A DNA stretch of 64,000 bases, from positions 1 through 64,000 of the forward strand of contig JAEEXH010000003.1 in NCBI GenBank assembly GCA_016291435.1, read 5' to 3'. Numbering within the stretch: the stretch's first letter is position 1; the number at the start of each line of letters is the position of its first letter. The notes under the pieces are model-generated. The model had not been told where the DNA came from. It made no database searches and saw only the letters and a program-made list of their open reading frames with translations. Source of the DNA: Oscillospiraceae bacterium. GTDB taxonomy: Bacteria; Bacillota; Clostridia; Oscillospirales; Ruminococcaceae. Below, piece after piece: positions 44,761 through 52,578 of this stretch. The translations under genes were made by a program, and so were the position numbers.

Positions 44761-45396
44761 TTATGCCTTCTTCACGCTGTTGCTGATGGTGACGAGGCTG
44801 CCCTTCGGGCCCGGAATCGCGCCGCGCACAGCGATCAGATGATTTTCAACATCGACGCTGACGATGCGGAGATTCTGGACTGTGACGGTCTCAGCACCCA
44901 TATGGCCTGCAAGACCCTTGCCCTTGTAGATACGGGACGGAGAGGAGCAGGCGCCCATCGAACCAGCCTGACGGTGGACAGGACCGGTACCGTGGGTTTC
45001 CTTCAGTCTGTGCTGACCGAGGCGCTTGATCGGGCCTGCATAGCCCTTACCCTTGCTGGTGCCCTTGACATCGACGATGTCGCCCTCAGCAAAGATATCC
45101 GGCTGGATCGCGTCGCCGACATTGTAAGCGTCGCAGTCCTCGAGGCGGAACTCTCTGAGCACGCGGAGCGCGCCGGTGTTCGCCTTTGCGAAGTGACCCT
45201 TCATCGGCTTGTTGACCTTGTCCGCCTTCGCGGTGCCGAAGCCGACCTGGATCGCGTTGTAGCCGTCATTTTCCACAGTCTTCTTCTGAACGACGAAGCA
45301 GGGACCTGCCTCGACAACTGTGACCGGAACGACCTTTCCGGCTGCGTCGAAGATCTGCGTCATGCCGATCTTCCTGCCAAGAATGGCTTTCTTCAT
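44761..45396 (-). CDS. rplC: 50S ribosomal protein L3
   Basis: 211 residues: MKKAILGRKIGMTQIFDAAG at the start, then GTSKGKGYAGPIKRLGQHRLKETHGTGPVHRQAGS and KGLAGHMGAETVTVQNL, which reach the peptidyl transferase region. Separated from rpsJ by an unusual 120-base spacer. Confidence 0.97.
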   Translation of the reverse strand: MKKAILGRKIGMTQIFDAAGKVVPVTVVEAGPCFVVQKKTVENDGYNAIQVGFGTAKADKVNKPMKGHFAKANTGALRVLREFRLEDCDAYNVGDAIQPDIFAEGDIVDVKGTSKGKGYAGPIKRLGQHRLKETHGTGPVHRQAGSMGACSSPSRIYKGKGLAGHMGAETVTVQNLRIVSVDVENHLIAVRGAIPGPKGSLVTISNSVKKA

Positions 45397-45425
45397 GTTG
45401 GTGTCCTCCTTTGGTTATTGGTTGG

Positions 45426-45498
45426 TGCGCGTTCCGCGCAGCAACATGACCGACGGCTGAAGAAGTGCCGTCATTGTTCGTGCAGCAATCCGCTGCAC
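45426..45498 (-). other. Three hairpins in the rpsJ-rplC spacer
   Basis: The spacer 45397-45516 holds TGCGCG/CGCGCA (45426-45431/45435-45440), GACGGC/GCCGTC (45452-45457/45467-45472) and GTGCAGC/GCTGCAC (45480-45486/45492-45498). None is followed by a T run in the leftward direction. A structured mRNA element acting on the downstream genes is inferred. Confidence 0.5.
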
Positions 45499-45516
45499 AT
45501 TCTCGCTGCGATGAAA

Positions 45517-45834
45517 TTACTTCATCTCGATGTTGATCTCAACACCTGCGGGAATCTCGAGTCTGGTGAGTGCGTCCATCGTTGCCTTTGCGGGGCGGAT
45601 GACGTCGATCAGGCGCTTGTGCGTCCGGAGCTCAAACTGCTCACGGCTGTCCTTGTACTTGTGGACTGCGCGGAGGATCGTCACGACCTCCTTGTCAGTC
45701 GGGAGCGGGATCGGACCGGAGACCTTCTGTGCGCCGTTGCGCTTTGCGGTCTCGATGATCTTCGCTGCCGCTGCATCCACAGTTGCATGCTCATAGCCCT
45801 TGATTCTGATTCTCACTTTTTCGCTGCCTGCCAC
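45517..45834 (-). CDS. rpsJ: 30S ribosomal protein S10
   Basis: 105 residues from GTG 45834, with GGAGGG 9 bases upstream; the frame continues to 45888 but that extension does not look like S10. [21 protein letters not shown] and [31 protein letters not shown] are conserved. First gene of the ribosomal cluster. Confidence 0.95.
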   Translation of the reverse strand: MAGSEKVRIRIKGYEHATVDAAAAKIIETAKRNGAQKVSGPIPLPTDKEVVTILRAVHKYKDSREQFELRTHKRLIDVIRPAKATMDALTRLEIPAGVEINIEMK

Positions 45835-45958
45835 TTGATAAACCCTCCTAGTAAATTTTTGTTTGCTAAGGGGCTGAAGTGAGCGCATATGTGTTTCGTC
45901 CGGCGCTCCGCGGTTTTGCTCTTACAACTCTGCCGCGTGTTTCACAGATTCACATCTA

Positions 45959-45996
45959 TAAAAAATCCCGCTGCAAGGCTCATTCCCTGCATCGGG
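45959..45996 (-). terminator. Terminator-like hairpin inside the S10 operon leader
   Basis: In the leftward RNA, CCCGATGCAGG (45995-45985) can pair with CCTTGCAGCGGG ending at 45967 (imperfect), followed directly by a run of six T. It lies between the operon promoter and rpsJ, so it could act as an attenuator or end a separate leader RNA. Confidence 0.5.
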
Positions 45997-46253
45997 GCGC
46001 TTTTCGAGATCGCGGGGATGCCCCGCCTTTGTACGGAAAAGTGGTGCGACCTTCACAAACCTGCTTTCCTTGCAGCAGAGCCCGTAAGATGGCTCAGCGG
46101 CAGCCTTCAGCGAGGTTTCCGCGGTTTCGCAGCTTTTCACACACACAGTGCCTATCTCAATTCGCCCGTCTAGCGGACATGCTCCGCGTCAAATTACCGG
46201 CACACAGCCGCAACCTTGACGCCTCAGCGCATATCTTGTGCATCAGCCTTTCA

Positions 46254-46282
46254 AGTATAACACAAATCGGGCAGGATTGCAA
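46254..46282 (-). promoter_or_regulatory. Promoter of the S10 operon
   Basis: Leftward TTGCAA (46282-46277), 17 bases, TATACT (46259-46254). The leader from about 46247 to the rpsJ start at 45834 is about 410 nt. The whole gap 45835-46362 holds no gene; besides this promoter I see the terminator-like hairpin at 45959-45996, a GCGGGG/CCCCGC hairpin near 46010-46026 and GCGGA/TCCGC near 46171-46187. Confidence 0.7.
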
Positions 46283-46306
46283 GCATTTTCCCGCATTTCC
46301 TGCCCG
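46268..46306 (-). other. Inverted repeat over the S10 promoter
   Basis: CGGGCAGGA (46306-46298) and TCCTGCCCG (46276-46268) form a perfect 9 bp stem with a 21-base loop that contains the -35 element. It may be a weak terminator for the upstream galactosidase operon or an operator-like site. Confidence 0.45.
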
Positions 46307-46362
46307 GTTCCAATTGAGAACTTTAACGATTTTTTGCTTTCAATTTTGTATATTTTGCCTAG

Positions 46363-47637
46363 TCATCTGTTTTCAGTGATCTTCCAGAGCGTGCAGCCGT
46401 GTGCCGGAATCGGATCCGTCACGAGCACAGTGCCGTGCTGATGCTTCCCGCTCCAAAGTTCCGCGGCTGCCAGATCGTCCAATTCCAGCTCATTTGCATC
46501 AATGCACAAGCCGTCCGCATCCGTATCGCTCAGATTGAACACGCCAATGTAACAGGTACCGCCCGCATCTGCCGCCAGCCAGACCGCATATTCCGTTCCA
46601 TTGATCCGGCGTCTGAACACAGGCTTTGTAAAGCGCACAGATGCGTGCATTTTCAGCAGTTCTTCGTTTGTCAGCAGCGTCAGCTCATCCGCAGTCAGCT
46701 TTGTCAGGTCGCCGCCGATCATCAGCGGGGAGCGGATCATGCACCAGAGCGTCAGCATCGTCTCCAGCTCAGCCCGGGTGAACTTCGAGCGGTTCTCTTT
46801 GCCGTAATCCTGCAAAATCGCGCCGACCGGCAGCATGTCCGCATCGGGATAGCGCCCGGCGCCCGCGTGCATGCACCACTTCTCCGCGAAGCCGAACATC
46901 TCATAGAGCGCATCCCACCTGTCCCAGAAGTCATCGCTCATGCGCCACATGTTCGCGGTCTCCTTGTAGAGCTCCGCGTATTCCGGCAGCGATGCGCCCG
47001 GCGAAAGCGAAAGCACCATCGGTCTGCTGCACGCTGCAAGACAGTCGCTCAGCAGCCGCAGCTCCGCCGCACATGCGGGCATCTCGCGGGCAATGTCATC
47101 GCACTTGATGAAGTCCACGCCCCATTCCGCATAGAGTGCGAATATACTATTATAATATGCGCGTGCGCCGTCCTTCTCCGGGTCAATGCCGTACATATCG
47201 GTATTCCATGTGCAGATCGACGCAGTTTTCGCGATCTGCCGCGCAGTCTTGCCGGAGCCGAGCACCGGCAGGTCACGGTGCACCGCCTGCCGCGGAATCC
47301 CGCGCATGATGTGAATGCCGAATTTCAGCCCGAGAGAATGCACATAGTCCGCGAGGGGCTTGAATCCCCTGCCGCCCGCCGCCGAGGGAAAGCGGTTCTC
47401 CGCGGGCAGCAGCCGCCCGTATGCGTCCATGCAAAGCGGCGCAAATGCGTGATATTCGTGATTCTCCGCCGTTGGCTCGCTCCACTGAATATCGACAACA
47501 ACATATTCATAGCCGGCCGGTTTCAGATGCGCCGCCATATATTCCGCATTGGCACGCACAGTCGCTTCATCGACCGCCGCGCCGTAACAGTCCCAGCTGT
47601 TCCAGCCCATCGGGGCACGCCTCGGATAGATCCGCAT
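46363..47637 (-). CDS. Alpha-galactosidase, glycoside hydrolase family 27
   Basis: 424 residues, (beta/alpha)8 barrel plus C-terminal beta domain. GWNSWD at 11-16 is the family start motif; the nucleophile is Asp180 in DFIKCD, and the acid/base is Asp235 or Asp236 in WRMSDD. GH27 enzymes release terminal alpha-galactose (some act on N-acetylgalactosamine or arabinose). There is no signal peptide, so it acts inside the cell on imported or internal substrate. Last gene of a three-gene operon, 3 bases after an ATP-grasp gene. Confidence 0.88.
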   Translation of the reverse strand: MRIYPRRAPMGWNSWDCYGAAVDEATVRANAEYMAAHLKPAGYEYVVVDIQWSEPTAENHEYHAFAPLCMDAYGRLLPAENRFPSAAGGRGFKPLADYVHSLGLKFGIHIMRGIPRQAVHRDLPVLGSGKTARQIAKTASICTWNTDMYGIDPEKDGARAYYNSIFALYAEWGVDFIKCDDIAREMPACAAELRLLSDCLAACSRPMVLSLSPGASLPEYAELYKETANMWRMSDDFWDRWDALYEMFGFAEKWCMHAGAGRYPDADMLPVGAILQDYGKENRSKFTRAELETMLTLWCMIRSPLMIGGDLTKLTADELTLLTNEELLKMHASVRFTKPVFRRRINGTEYAVWLAADAGGTCYIGVFNLSDTDADGLCIDANELELDDLAAAELWSGKHQHGTVLVTDPIPAHGCTLWKITENR

Positions 47638-47640
47638 GGT

Positions 47641-48474
47641 TCAGGCTCTCCTCTCGTGTTCCGCTTCCGCGATATAGTGCAGACAGTCGCGCACAGGGTC
47701 GCAGCCGCCCGCCTGATACAGCATCCGGCAGCCGACCGCATCCTCGATCTCGCCGATCACATAGCCGCCCTCCGGGTGCCGCAGCAGGTCGATGCCCGCA
47801 AAATCGAGCGGAAGCACCCGCTGCACCGCATCTGCCAGCGCACACATGTCAGCATCCGGCTGACAGGGCGCCGCACTGCCGCCGAGCGAGAAATTGCTCC
47901 GCAGCCCCGCAGATGTGCGCAGCATTGCGCGGTAGATCTTCCCGCCGAGCATATAGATGCGCACATCCCAGCCAGTGCGCATCGGCTTTTGCAGCAGAAA
48001 CGGCAGCGGCTTTTCCCGCAGGATGCGTTCCAGCGCATCCGCATCGCCGACCCACTCCACGCCCGCGCCGCCGTGTCCGTCCGTCGGCTTTGCGACAAGC
48101 GGCAGCGGCATCTCCGGGTATACGCCGCGCTGCGCGATCAGCTCCGTATCGGCAGTCGGGAGACCGTGTGCCCGCAGAAAGCGGTGTGTCTCCCATTTGT
48201 CGTTCGTGACCGCCGTGACACACGCGCTGTTGTAAACGCGGATATGCAGCATCTCCTCGCAGAACGCCGAGATCTCTGCGATCCGGCTGCGGTTGATCAC
48301 CAGCTCCGGCTGCATTTCCGCGATCTCCGGGAGCGTCGTCTCCTCAGAAATGCAGAGCCGAAGGTCAATCCCCTCCGGCTCTGCGGCTTTGCGTAATTCG
48401 TCGATGAACCACCGGTTGCGTGCGGCATCGCCGGCGGTATAGATGAGGAGCCCGCGCAGCGGCTTATGCCTCAC
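47641..48474 (-). CDS. ATP-grasp family protein (RimK-like), second of a pair
   Basis: 277 residues. It follows the RimK/ATP-grasp plan: VINRSRIAEI, an NDKWETHRFL helix, the ATP-binding strand PLVAKPTDGHGGAGVEWV, LLQKPMRTGWDVRIYMLGGK, and the metal site DFAGIDLLRHPEGGYVIGEIEDAVG. These enzymes join a carboxylate to an amine through an acylphosphate. It is clearly more diverged than its neighbour at 48464: the last metal-site Asn of the usual EVN is replaced. Substrates are unknown. Confidence 0.75.
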   Translation of the reverse strand: MRHKPLRGLLIYTAGDAARNRWFIDELRKAAEPEGIDLRLCISEETTLPEIAEMQPELVINRSRIAEISAFCEEMLHIRVYNSACVTAVTNDKWETHRFLRAHGLPTADTELIAQRGVYPEMPLPLVAKPTDGHGGAGVEWVGDADALERILREKPLPFLLQKPMRTGWDVRIYMLGGKIYRAMLRTSAGLRSNFSLGGSAAPCQPDADMCALADAVQRVLPLDFAGIDLLRHPEGGYVIGEIEDAVGCRMLYQAGGCDPVRDCLHYIAEAEHERRA

Positions 48475-49363
48475 CGTTTGCTTCCTTCAACTTGCTGCGG
48501 ATATGCCACATGATGTTGGTCGCCGGATTGATGCCACAGCAGTCAATCGTGCTCTGGAGCTGCGGGTTCGAGTTGACCTCGCAGACATAGCGCTCGTTTT
48601 CTTCCCTGCCCATGAGGATATCGACACCCGCGAAATCAAGGCCGAGTGCATTCGCTGCATCAACAGCGAGCTTTGCCTCATAATCGGTGATGGTGCGTGC
48701 CGTTGCCGTGCCGCCTGCACCGATATTGGAGCGGAATTCATCCTTTGTTGCCGCCTGACGCTCCATCGCGCAGATGACCTTGCCGCCGACAACAGTCACA
48801 CGGAGGTCTCTGCCCTTGCTCTCTGCGATGAACCGCTGGAAGATGCAGTCATGCTCGCCGATATGCGTCAGGATGCGCTCCGCCTCGCGGATGTTGTTCG
48901 CAAGATAGACCTGTGCGCCGAAGCTGCCCTTGTTTTCCTTGATGACGAGCGGCCAGCCGAGGATGCGTGCAGCCTCCTCCGCAGTTGCCGGATTGCGTCT
49001 GCATCCCGGGAAGCAGGTCGGTGCAGGGATGGTGTCCACCGTCGGGACGCCTGCCTCCGCGAGCTTCAGTGCGGTCTCCGCCTTATCATCGGCAAGCTGG
49101 ATGGCGCGTGCGCCGTTGAACAGCTTGAGCCCCGAGAGTTCCATCGCACGGGCGAGCAGCACATCCTTGTCCCAGAAGAGGACAAAGCTCGGCTTCGGTT
49201 CACGCGCCTCGCTGCCGATCACGGTCGGGCGCTTATCGGAGGTCCACTTGGAAAAGCGCAGACCCGCCTTCTCCGCAGATTCCTCCAGCAGCTTATAGAG
49301 CGAATTGAACTTTGCGGGATTGTAGTAGCTGTTGACGATCAGCCAGCCATTGTAAAAATCCAT
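48464..49363 (-). CDS. ATP-grasp family ligase (RimK-like), first of a pair
   Basis: 299 residues. ATP-binding region WPLVIKENKGSFGAQVYL, FIAESKGRDLRVTVVGGKVICAMER, and the metal site DFAGVDILMGREENERYVCEVNSNPQL, all as in RimK and related carboxylate-amine ligases (S6 glutamylation, F420 or peptide tailing). ATG 49363 has AGGAGG; a longer frame to 49522 was rejected. Overlaps the second ATP-grasp gene by 11 bases. Which molecule is ligated is not visible. Confidence 0.8.
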   Translation of the reverse strand: MDFYNGWLIVNSYYNPAKFNSLYKLLEESAEKAGLRFSKWTSDKRPTVIGSEAREPKPSFVLFWDKDVLLARAMELSGLKLFNGARAIQLADDKAETALKLAEAGVPTVDTIPAPTCFPGCRRNPATAEEAARILGWPLVIKENKGSFGAQVYLANNIREAERILTHIGEHDCIFQRFIAESKGRDLRVTVVGGKVICAMERQAATKDEFRSNIGAGGTATARTITDYEAKLAVDAANALGLDFAGVDILMGREENERYVCEVNSNPQLQSTIDCCGINPATNIMWHIRSKLKEANGEA

Positions 49364-49406
49364 TGCATGTACCTCCTGAAAATACAGAAAAATATCAGAT
49401 ACTATT

Positions 49407-49435
49407 ATTGTACTACAAAACCGTTGAAAAGTCAA
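49407..49435 (-). promoter_or_regulatory. Promoter of the ATP-grasp/galactosidase operon
   Basis: Leftward TTGACT (49435-49430), 17 bases, TACAAT (49412-49407), about 40 bases before ATG 49363. Confidence 0.75.
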
Positions 49436-49520
49436 CCGAAAATGCGGGCGGGAGAGGATTTTTTTCAAACAGCATTTCAGAGGAAGAAGCGCGGTCGGAT
49501 GCCCCGGGAACCCGCGCGGC

Positions 49521-49559
49521 AAAACAAAAGCGCAGGCTCCGCTCCGAAGCCCGCGCTTT
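49521..49559 (-). terminator. Terminator of the 52-residue protein gene
   Basis: AAAGCGC (49527-49533) and GCGCTTT (49553-49559) with further AGGCT/AGCCC pairing inside; TTTTGTTTT follows leftward. It ends right behind the stop at 49563. Confidence 0.8.
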
Positions 49560-49562
49560 CGC

Positions 49563-49721
49563 TCAGTATCTCTTGTCGTATTCGCTCAGGATAAAGTTCA
49601 GATCCGGCGACTGCTCCTTGAGATCGCCGTTGATGTAAAGCCCGTACCAGCCGTCAGACTGCTCGTAGACCTCGATCAGACCGTAGCTGACCGTCTTGGA
49701 TTTCAAAAGCCGCACTTTCAT
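49563..49721 (-). CDS. Small hypothetical protein (52 residues)
   Basis: ATG 49721 has AAAAGGAGG upstream and the gene has its own terminator, so it is probably real. MKVRLLKSKTVSYGLIEVY then SDGWYGLYINGDLKEQSPDLNFILSEYDKRY: a short beta-rich, Tyr-rich protein without Cys or membrane segment. I do not recognise it. Confidence 0.7.
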   Translation of the reverse strand: MKVRLLKSKTVSYGLIEVYEQSDGWYGLYINGDLKEQSPDLNFILSEYDKRY

Positions 49722-49867
49722 TGCTGTGATCCTCCTTTTTTCATGGGTAAACAGCCGCATGCAGCAGCTCCGCATGCCGGTCTGTCACACTATTATTATA
49801 ACATATTACCGAATCGAATTTGTTTCAAATGCGTGAAACTTCTGTTTCGGATATGTGAATGCAGCGC

Positions 49868-50410
49868 TTATGCGATCCCGGCGGTGAATGCCGCTTTGAC
49901 CGCGTCCGCATTGTCGCAGATGATCAGCACCGCATAGTGTCCCTCTGAGAAGACAACCGCCTTCTCCGCACGCGGCACCTGTGTCGCATCGTATTCACGG
50001 TACATGCGCACGCGGGACTCCGCATGCTTTTTGAGCTCTGCCTCCGCTTCGGCAGCGTCCGCTTTGTCCTTCACCGCGATCACGCAGATCTCGTCCGCCT
50101 TGCCCGCCAAGGAATACACCAGCAGGTAATGCGCAATTTTGTCATATTCCATATCGCTGACTGACGCAAAGCTCACATCCGCATCGCTGTCTGCATCCGT
50201 CACGATCAGCATATCGGGCAATGTGCTGTCCGCCGCCACCATATCCGTGACAAGCTGCTTCATATCGGGATAGGTCACTTCCGCTTCCGATTCCGCGGCG
50301 CTGCTGACCGGCGCCGTCTCCGCCGTGCTGCCCGCCTCGCCGCAGCCGCAGAGCATGCAGCCCGCAAGCAGAAGCGCAGCACCTGCGCAATATAATCTGT
50401 TTTTTCTCAT
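49868..50410 (-). CDS. Lipoprotein, DUF4358-like
   Basis: 180 residues with a signal peptide and lipobox ending LCGC (Cys near 23), so it should be lipid-anchored outside. An Ala/Ser/Glu linker leads to a compact domain with DMEYDKIAHYLLVYSLAGKADEICVIAVKDKADA, the usual look of DUF4358 proteins of Clostridia. Function unknown. Lies 21 bases after the transglutaminase-like gene and is probably co-transcribed. Confidence 0.75.
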   Translation of the reverse strand: MRKNRLYCAGAALLLAGCMLCGCGEAGSTAETAPVSSAAESEAEVTYPDMKQLVTDMVAADSTLPDMLIVTDADSDADVSFASVSDMEYDKIAHYLLVYSLAGKADEICVIAVKDKADAAEAEAELKKHAESRVRMYREYDATQVPRAEKAVVFSEGHYAVLIICDNADAVKAAFTAGIA

Positions 50411-50431
50411 GCTTCCGCCTCCGTTCCGCGG

Positions 50432-51628
50432 TCAGTAGATCATCACGCTGCCGAGGTCGCCGAACGCATCGTTCAGCGCTTCGTTCGCCTTCTCCGCTTC
50501 CTCATCGCTGATATCATAGGACTGGCCGCCTTCCTGCGTCTCGACATAGAAGTAAACGAACAGCATATCCCTGTGTGTTTCCGGATCCTCAAAAACGCAG
50601 TGCGACATCGGCTTGGAGACCGCGTCACTGGAATAAAACGCATCGCCGGAATCGTCGATCGCGCTGAACATATTTTCGATCACGCCGATCTGCGCCTCGC
50701 TGAGCTTATTGTCAGCAAACTCGACAACAAGGCTGCCGCCCATTTCATCCATAACAGCGCGCATTGCCGCCGGGATGCCGTACACATCGTCTGCCTTCAC
50801 ACGCGCCATGTATGCGGGATTGTATTCCAGCGAATCAGCCGTCGGGAAGAACTCCTGATCCCAGTCGTGATCGGTCGAGAAGAGTGCGCTTGTGAGATTG
50901 AAGTGCGCATAGTTGCCGGAGCCGATGTCGCTGTAAATATCCACAAAATACCAGTGCTCGCCGATCTTCACGCAGTCCCAGGAATGCCCGCGGTAGCGGT
51001 CGTGAACGACCTTGCAGTCAATATCCATCATCTGCATGAGCAGGCGGAAGGTGGTCGCAAAGCCGACGCAGACCGCCTGATGGCTGCGGAGCACACCATG
51101 CGGATGATCGACCTCTGCGCCCGCCGTGCTGATGACAGTCAGGCTGCCCTGGTCAAAGCTGAGATTTGCGGTCATCCAGTCATAGACCGCCTTTTCCTTT
51201 TCGTAGTCGGTCATGCCGTCAGTAATGATCTCACTGAGCAGCTTCGATGCCATGTCATAGGTCTCCCTGTCGGCATCGGAGAGTCCCGAGGGGTCGCCCG
51301 CCTTGTAAGCGTCGGAGATTTCCAGCGTCGAGCGGATCTGATACTGCCCGCCGATCGTGACGCCGTCCTCTCTGCTGGCATGCTCCTCGTATTCGCCTTC
51401 CTCAAGCTCCTCGTCCTCCGGCACATCCTCCGGATCTTCGATGCCGCCGTCTAGCGCAGAGCTTTCCTCCGTCCCGCTGACCTCTGCCGTCTGCGCACTC
51501 TCCTCTGCGGCTGCCGCAGGAACGCCTTTTTTCAGCAGATAGATCGAGCTGCCCGCCGCAAGTCCGAGCGTTGCGATGTTCAGGCTGACCAGCGCGATCA
51601 GCAATGCTGTTTTGACCTGTGGTTTCAT
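50432..51628 (-). CDS. Membrane-anchored transglutaminase-like protein
   Basis: 398 residues: N-terminal membrane segment (about 8-30), a very acidic linker (about 42-90, DPEDVPEDEELEEGEYEE), then a transglutaminase-like cysteine-peptidase fold with the triad Cys187 (QAVCVGF), His215 (GHSWDCV) and Asp230 (WYFVDIY). Such domains act as proteases or cross-linkers at the cell surface. AGGAGG supports ATG 51628. Operon with the lipoprotein gene. Confidence 0.85.
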   Translation of the reverse strand: MKPQVKTALLIALVSLNIATLGLAAGSSIYLLKKGVPAAAAEESAQTAEVSGTEESSALDGGIEDPEDVPEDEELEEGEYEEHASREDGVTIGGQYQIRSTLEISDAYKAGDPSGLSDADRETYDMASKLLSEIITDGMTDYEKEKAVYDWMTANLSFDQGSLTVISTAGAEVDHPHGVLRSHQAVCVGFATTFRLLMQMMDIDCKVVHDRYRGHSWDCVKIGEHWYFVDIYSDIGSGNYAHFNLTSALFSTDHDWDQEFFPTADSLEYNPAYMARVKADDVYGIPAAMRAVMDEMGGSLVVEFADNKLSEAQIGVIENMFSAIDDSGDAFYSSDAVSKPMSHCVFEDPETHRDMLFVYFYVETQEGGQSYDISDEEAEKANEALNDAFGDLGSVMIY

Positions 51629-51669
51629 ATATGTCCTCCTTCTGTCAGATGCGGTTATTCTGTTGTACC

Positions 51670-51698
51670 ATTATAACGCCGCGCACGGGAAAAATCAA
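51670..51698 (-). promoter_or_regulatory. Promoter of the transglutaminase/lipoprotein operon
   Basis: Leftward TTGATT (51698-51693), 17 bases, TATAAT (51675-51670), about 35 bases before the ATG. Confidence 0.75.
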
Positions 51699-51749
51699 GC
51701 AGCGGCGCCTAAAATTAAGAGAAAATTCATTTATCGCAGGCAAACGCCG

Positions 51750-51788
51750 AAAAAAAGGGAGACCGATCACGCCGGATCAGTCCCCCCG
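51750..51788 (-). terminator. Terminator of the zinc-ribbon protein gene
   Basis: Leftward, GGGGGACTGATC pairs with GATCGGTCTCCC (one mismatch, one G-U), followed by a run of T (plus-strand A run from 51750). It ends about 18 bases behind the stop at 51806. Confidence 0.8.
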
Positions 51789-51805
51789 ACTGTTTTGCAG
51801 ACAGA

Positions 51806-52495
51806 TCAGCCTCTCACAATCAGGAACGCGACCGCCGCAAATGCCGCGATCAGCAGCGCCTTGTTGATCTTGCCGAGAATCCCGCAGGTCTTCGCGATCT
51901 CCGGGCGGCGCGTCTGATACATCTCATAGACCTTCCTGCCGTGCCCCGGGATCAGCAGGCTGCGGATCACATCGCCCGCCGTGAGCTTCGCATTGCGGTC
52001 GGCAACGACCATCTGCGCATGTGCGACTGCTGCCGGGTTGATCACATAGCCGCAGTGGACGCAGACCACGGCGCCCTCCTCGACCTCCCGGCCGCACCCG
52101 CTGCAATAGCAGGCACCCTCCGTGTGATACATATACCGCTGACGGGGCGCTCTCTGCACAGGCTGCTGCACCGGGCGTGCCGCGCTCTCGCCGACCAGCA
52201 CGCGGTTCAGCACATCGGAGATCGCCCCCAGCAGACCGCGGTTGCGCATCGCCTGCCGCTGCGCCTGCTCATGCCGCACGCGCACCATGCGCTGTGCCCG
52301 CTGCAAAGTCTGCACATCGAGCACATAGTTGCAGTGCACGCAGACACTCGCACCCGGCTCGACCTTCGCGCCGCAGTTGCGGCAATAGCGCACAAAGGGC
52401 TCGCTGTTGATCGGATGCTCCGCCGCAAAGGGGTCGATGACGCCGCCGTCATCCGTCTGCGGTGCTTCCATGTACTGATATTCACGATCATCCAT
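51806..52495 (-). CDS. Double zinc-ribbon protein with C-terminal membrane anchor
   Basis: 229 residues. Two similar zinc ribbons: CRNCGAKVEPGASVCVHCNY (about 38-57) and CSGCGREVEEGAVVCVHCGY (about 131-150). A basic linker lies between, and a single membrane segment (about 210-227) ends the protein, so the ribbons face the cytoplasm if it is tail-anchored. The two ribbon regions look like a duplication: each is followed by a helix with AQ(R/M)(M)V. Function unknown. Confidence 0.75.
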   Translation of the reverse strand: MDDREYQYMEAPQTDDGGVIDPFAAEHPINSEPFVRYCRNCGAKVEPGASVCVHCNYVLDVQTLQRAQRMVRVRHEQAQRQAMRNRGLLGAISDVLNRVLVGESAARPVQQPVQRAPRQRYMYHTEGACYCSGCGREVEEGAVVCVHCGYVINPAAVAHAQMVVADRNAKLTAGDVIRSLLIPGHGRKVYEMYQTRRPEIAKTCGILGKINKALLIAAFAAVAFLIVRG

Positions 52496-52578
52496 TCTGT
52501 TCTCCTCCTGCGACCGAAGTCTGTTCTGTGTTGCCTTTGCCGTCCGCGGCGGCTCTCTCTGCGGAATCTCTTATAATT

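Noticed and set aside
45922-46146. Cys-rich 74-codon ORF in the S10 leader
   Set aside because: No ribosome binding site and it runs over the hairpins; more likely untranslated leader.
45959-46247. Known RNA gene (tmRNA, RNase P RNA, SRP RNA or 6S) in the S10 leader
   Set aside because: I compared the conserved stretches of each by memory and found no match; kept only as an unnamed structured leader.
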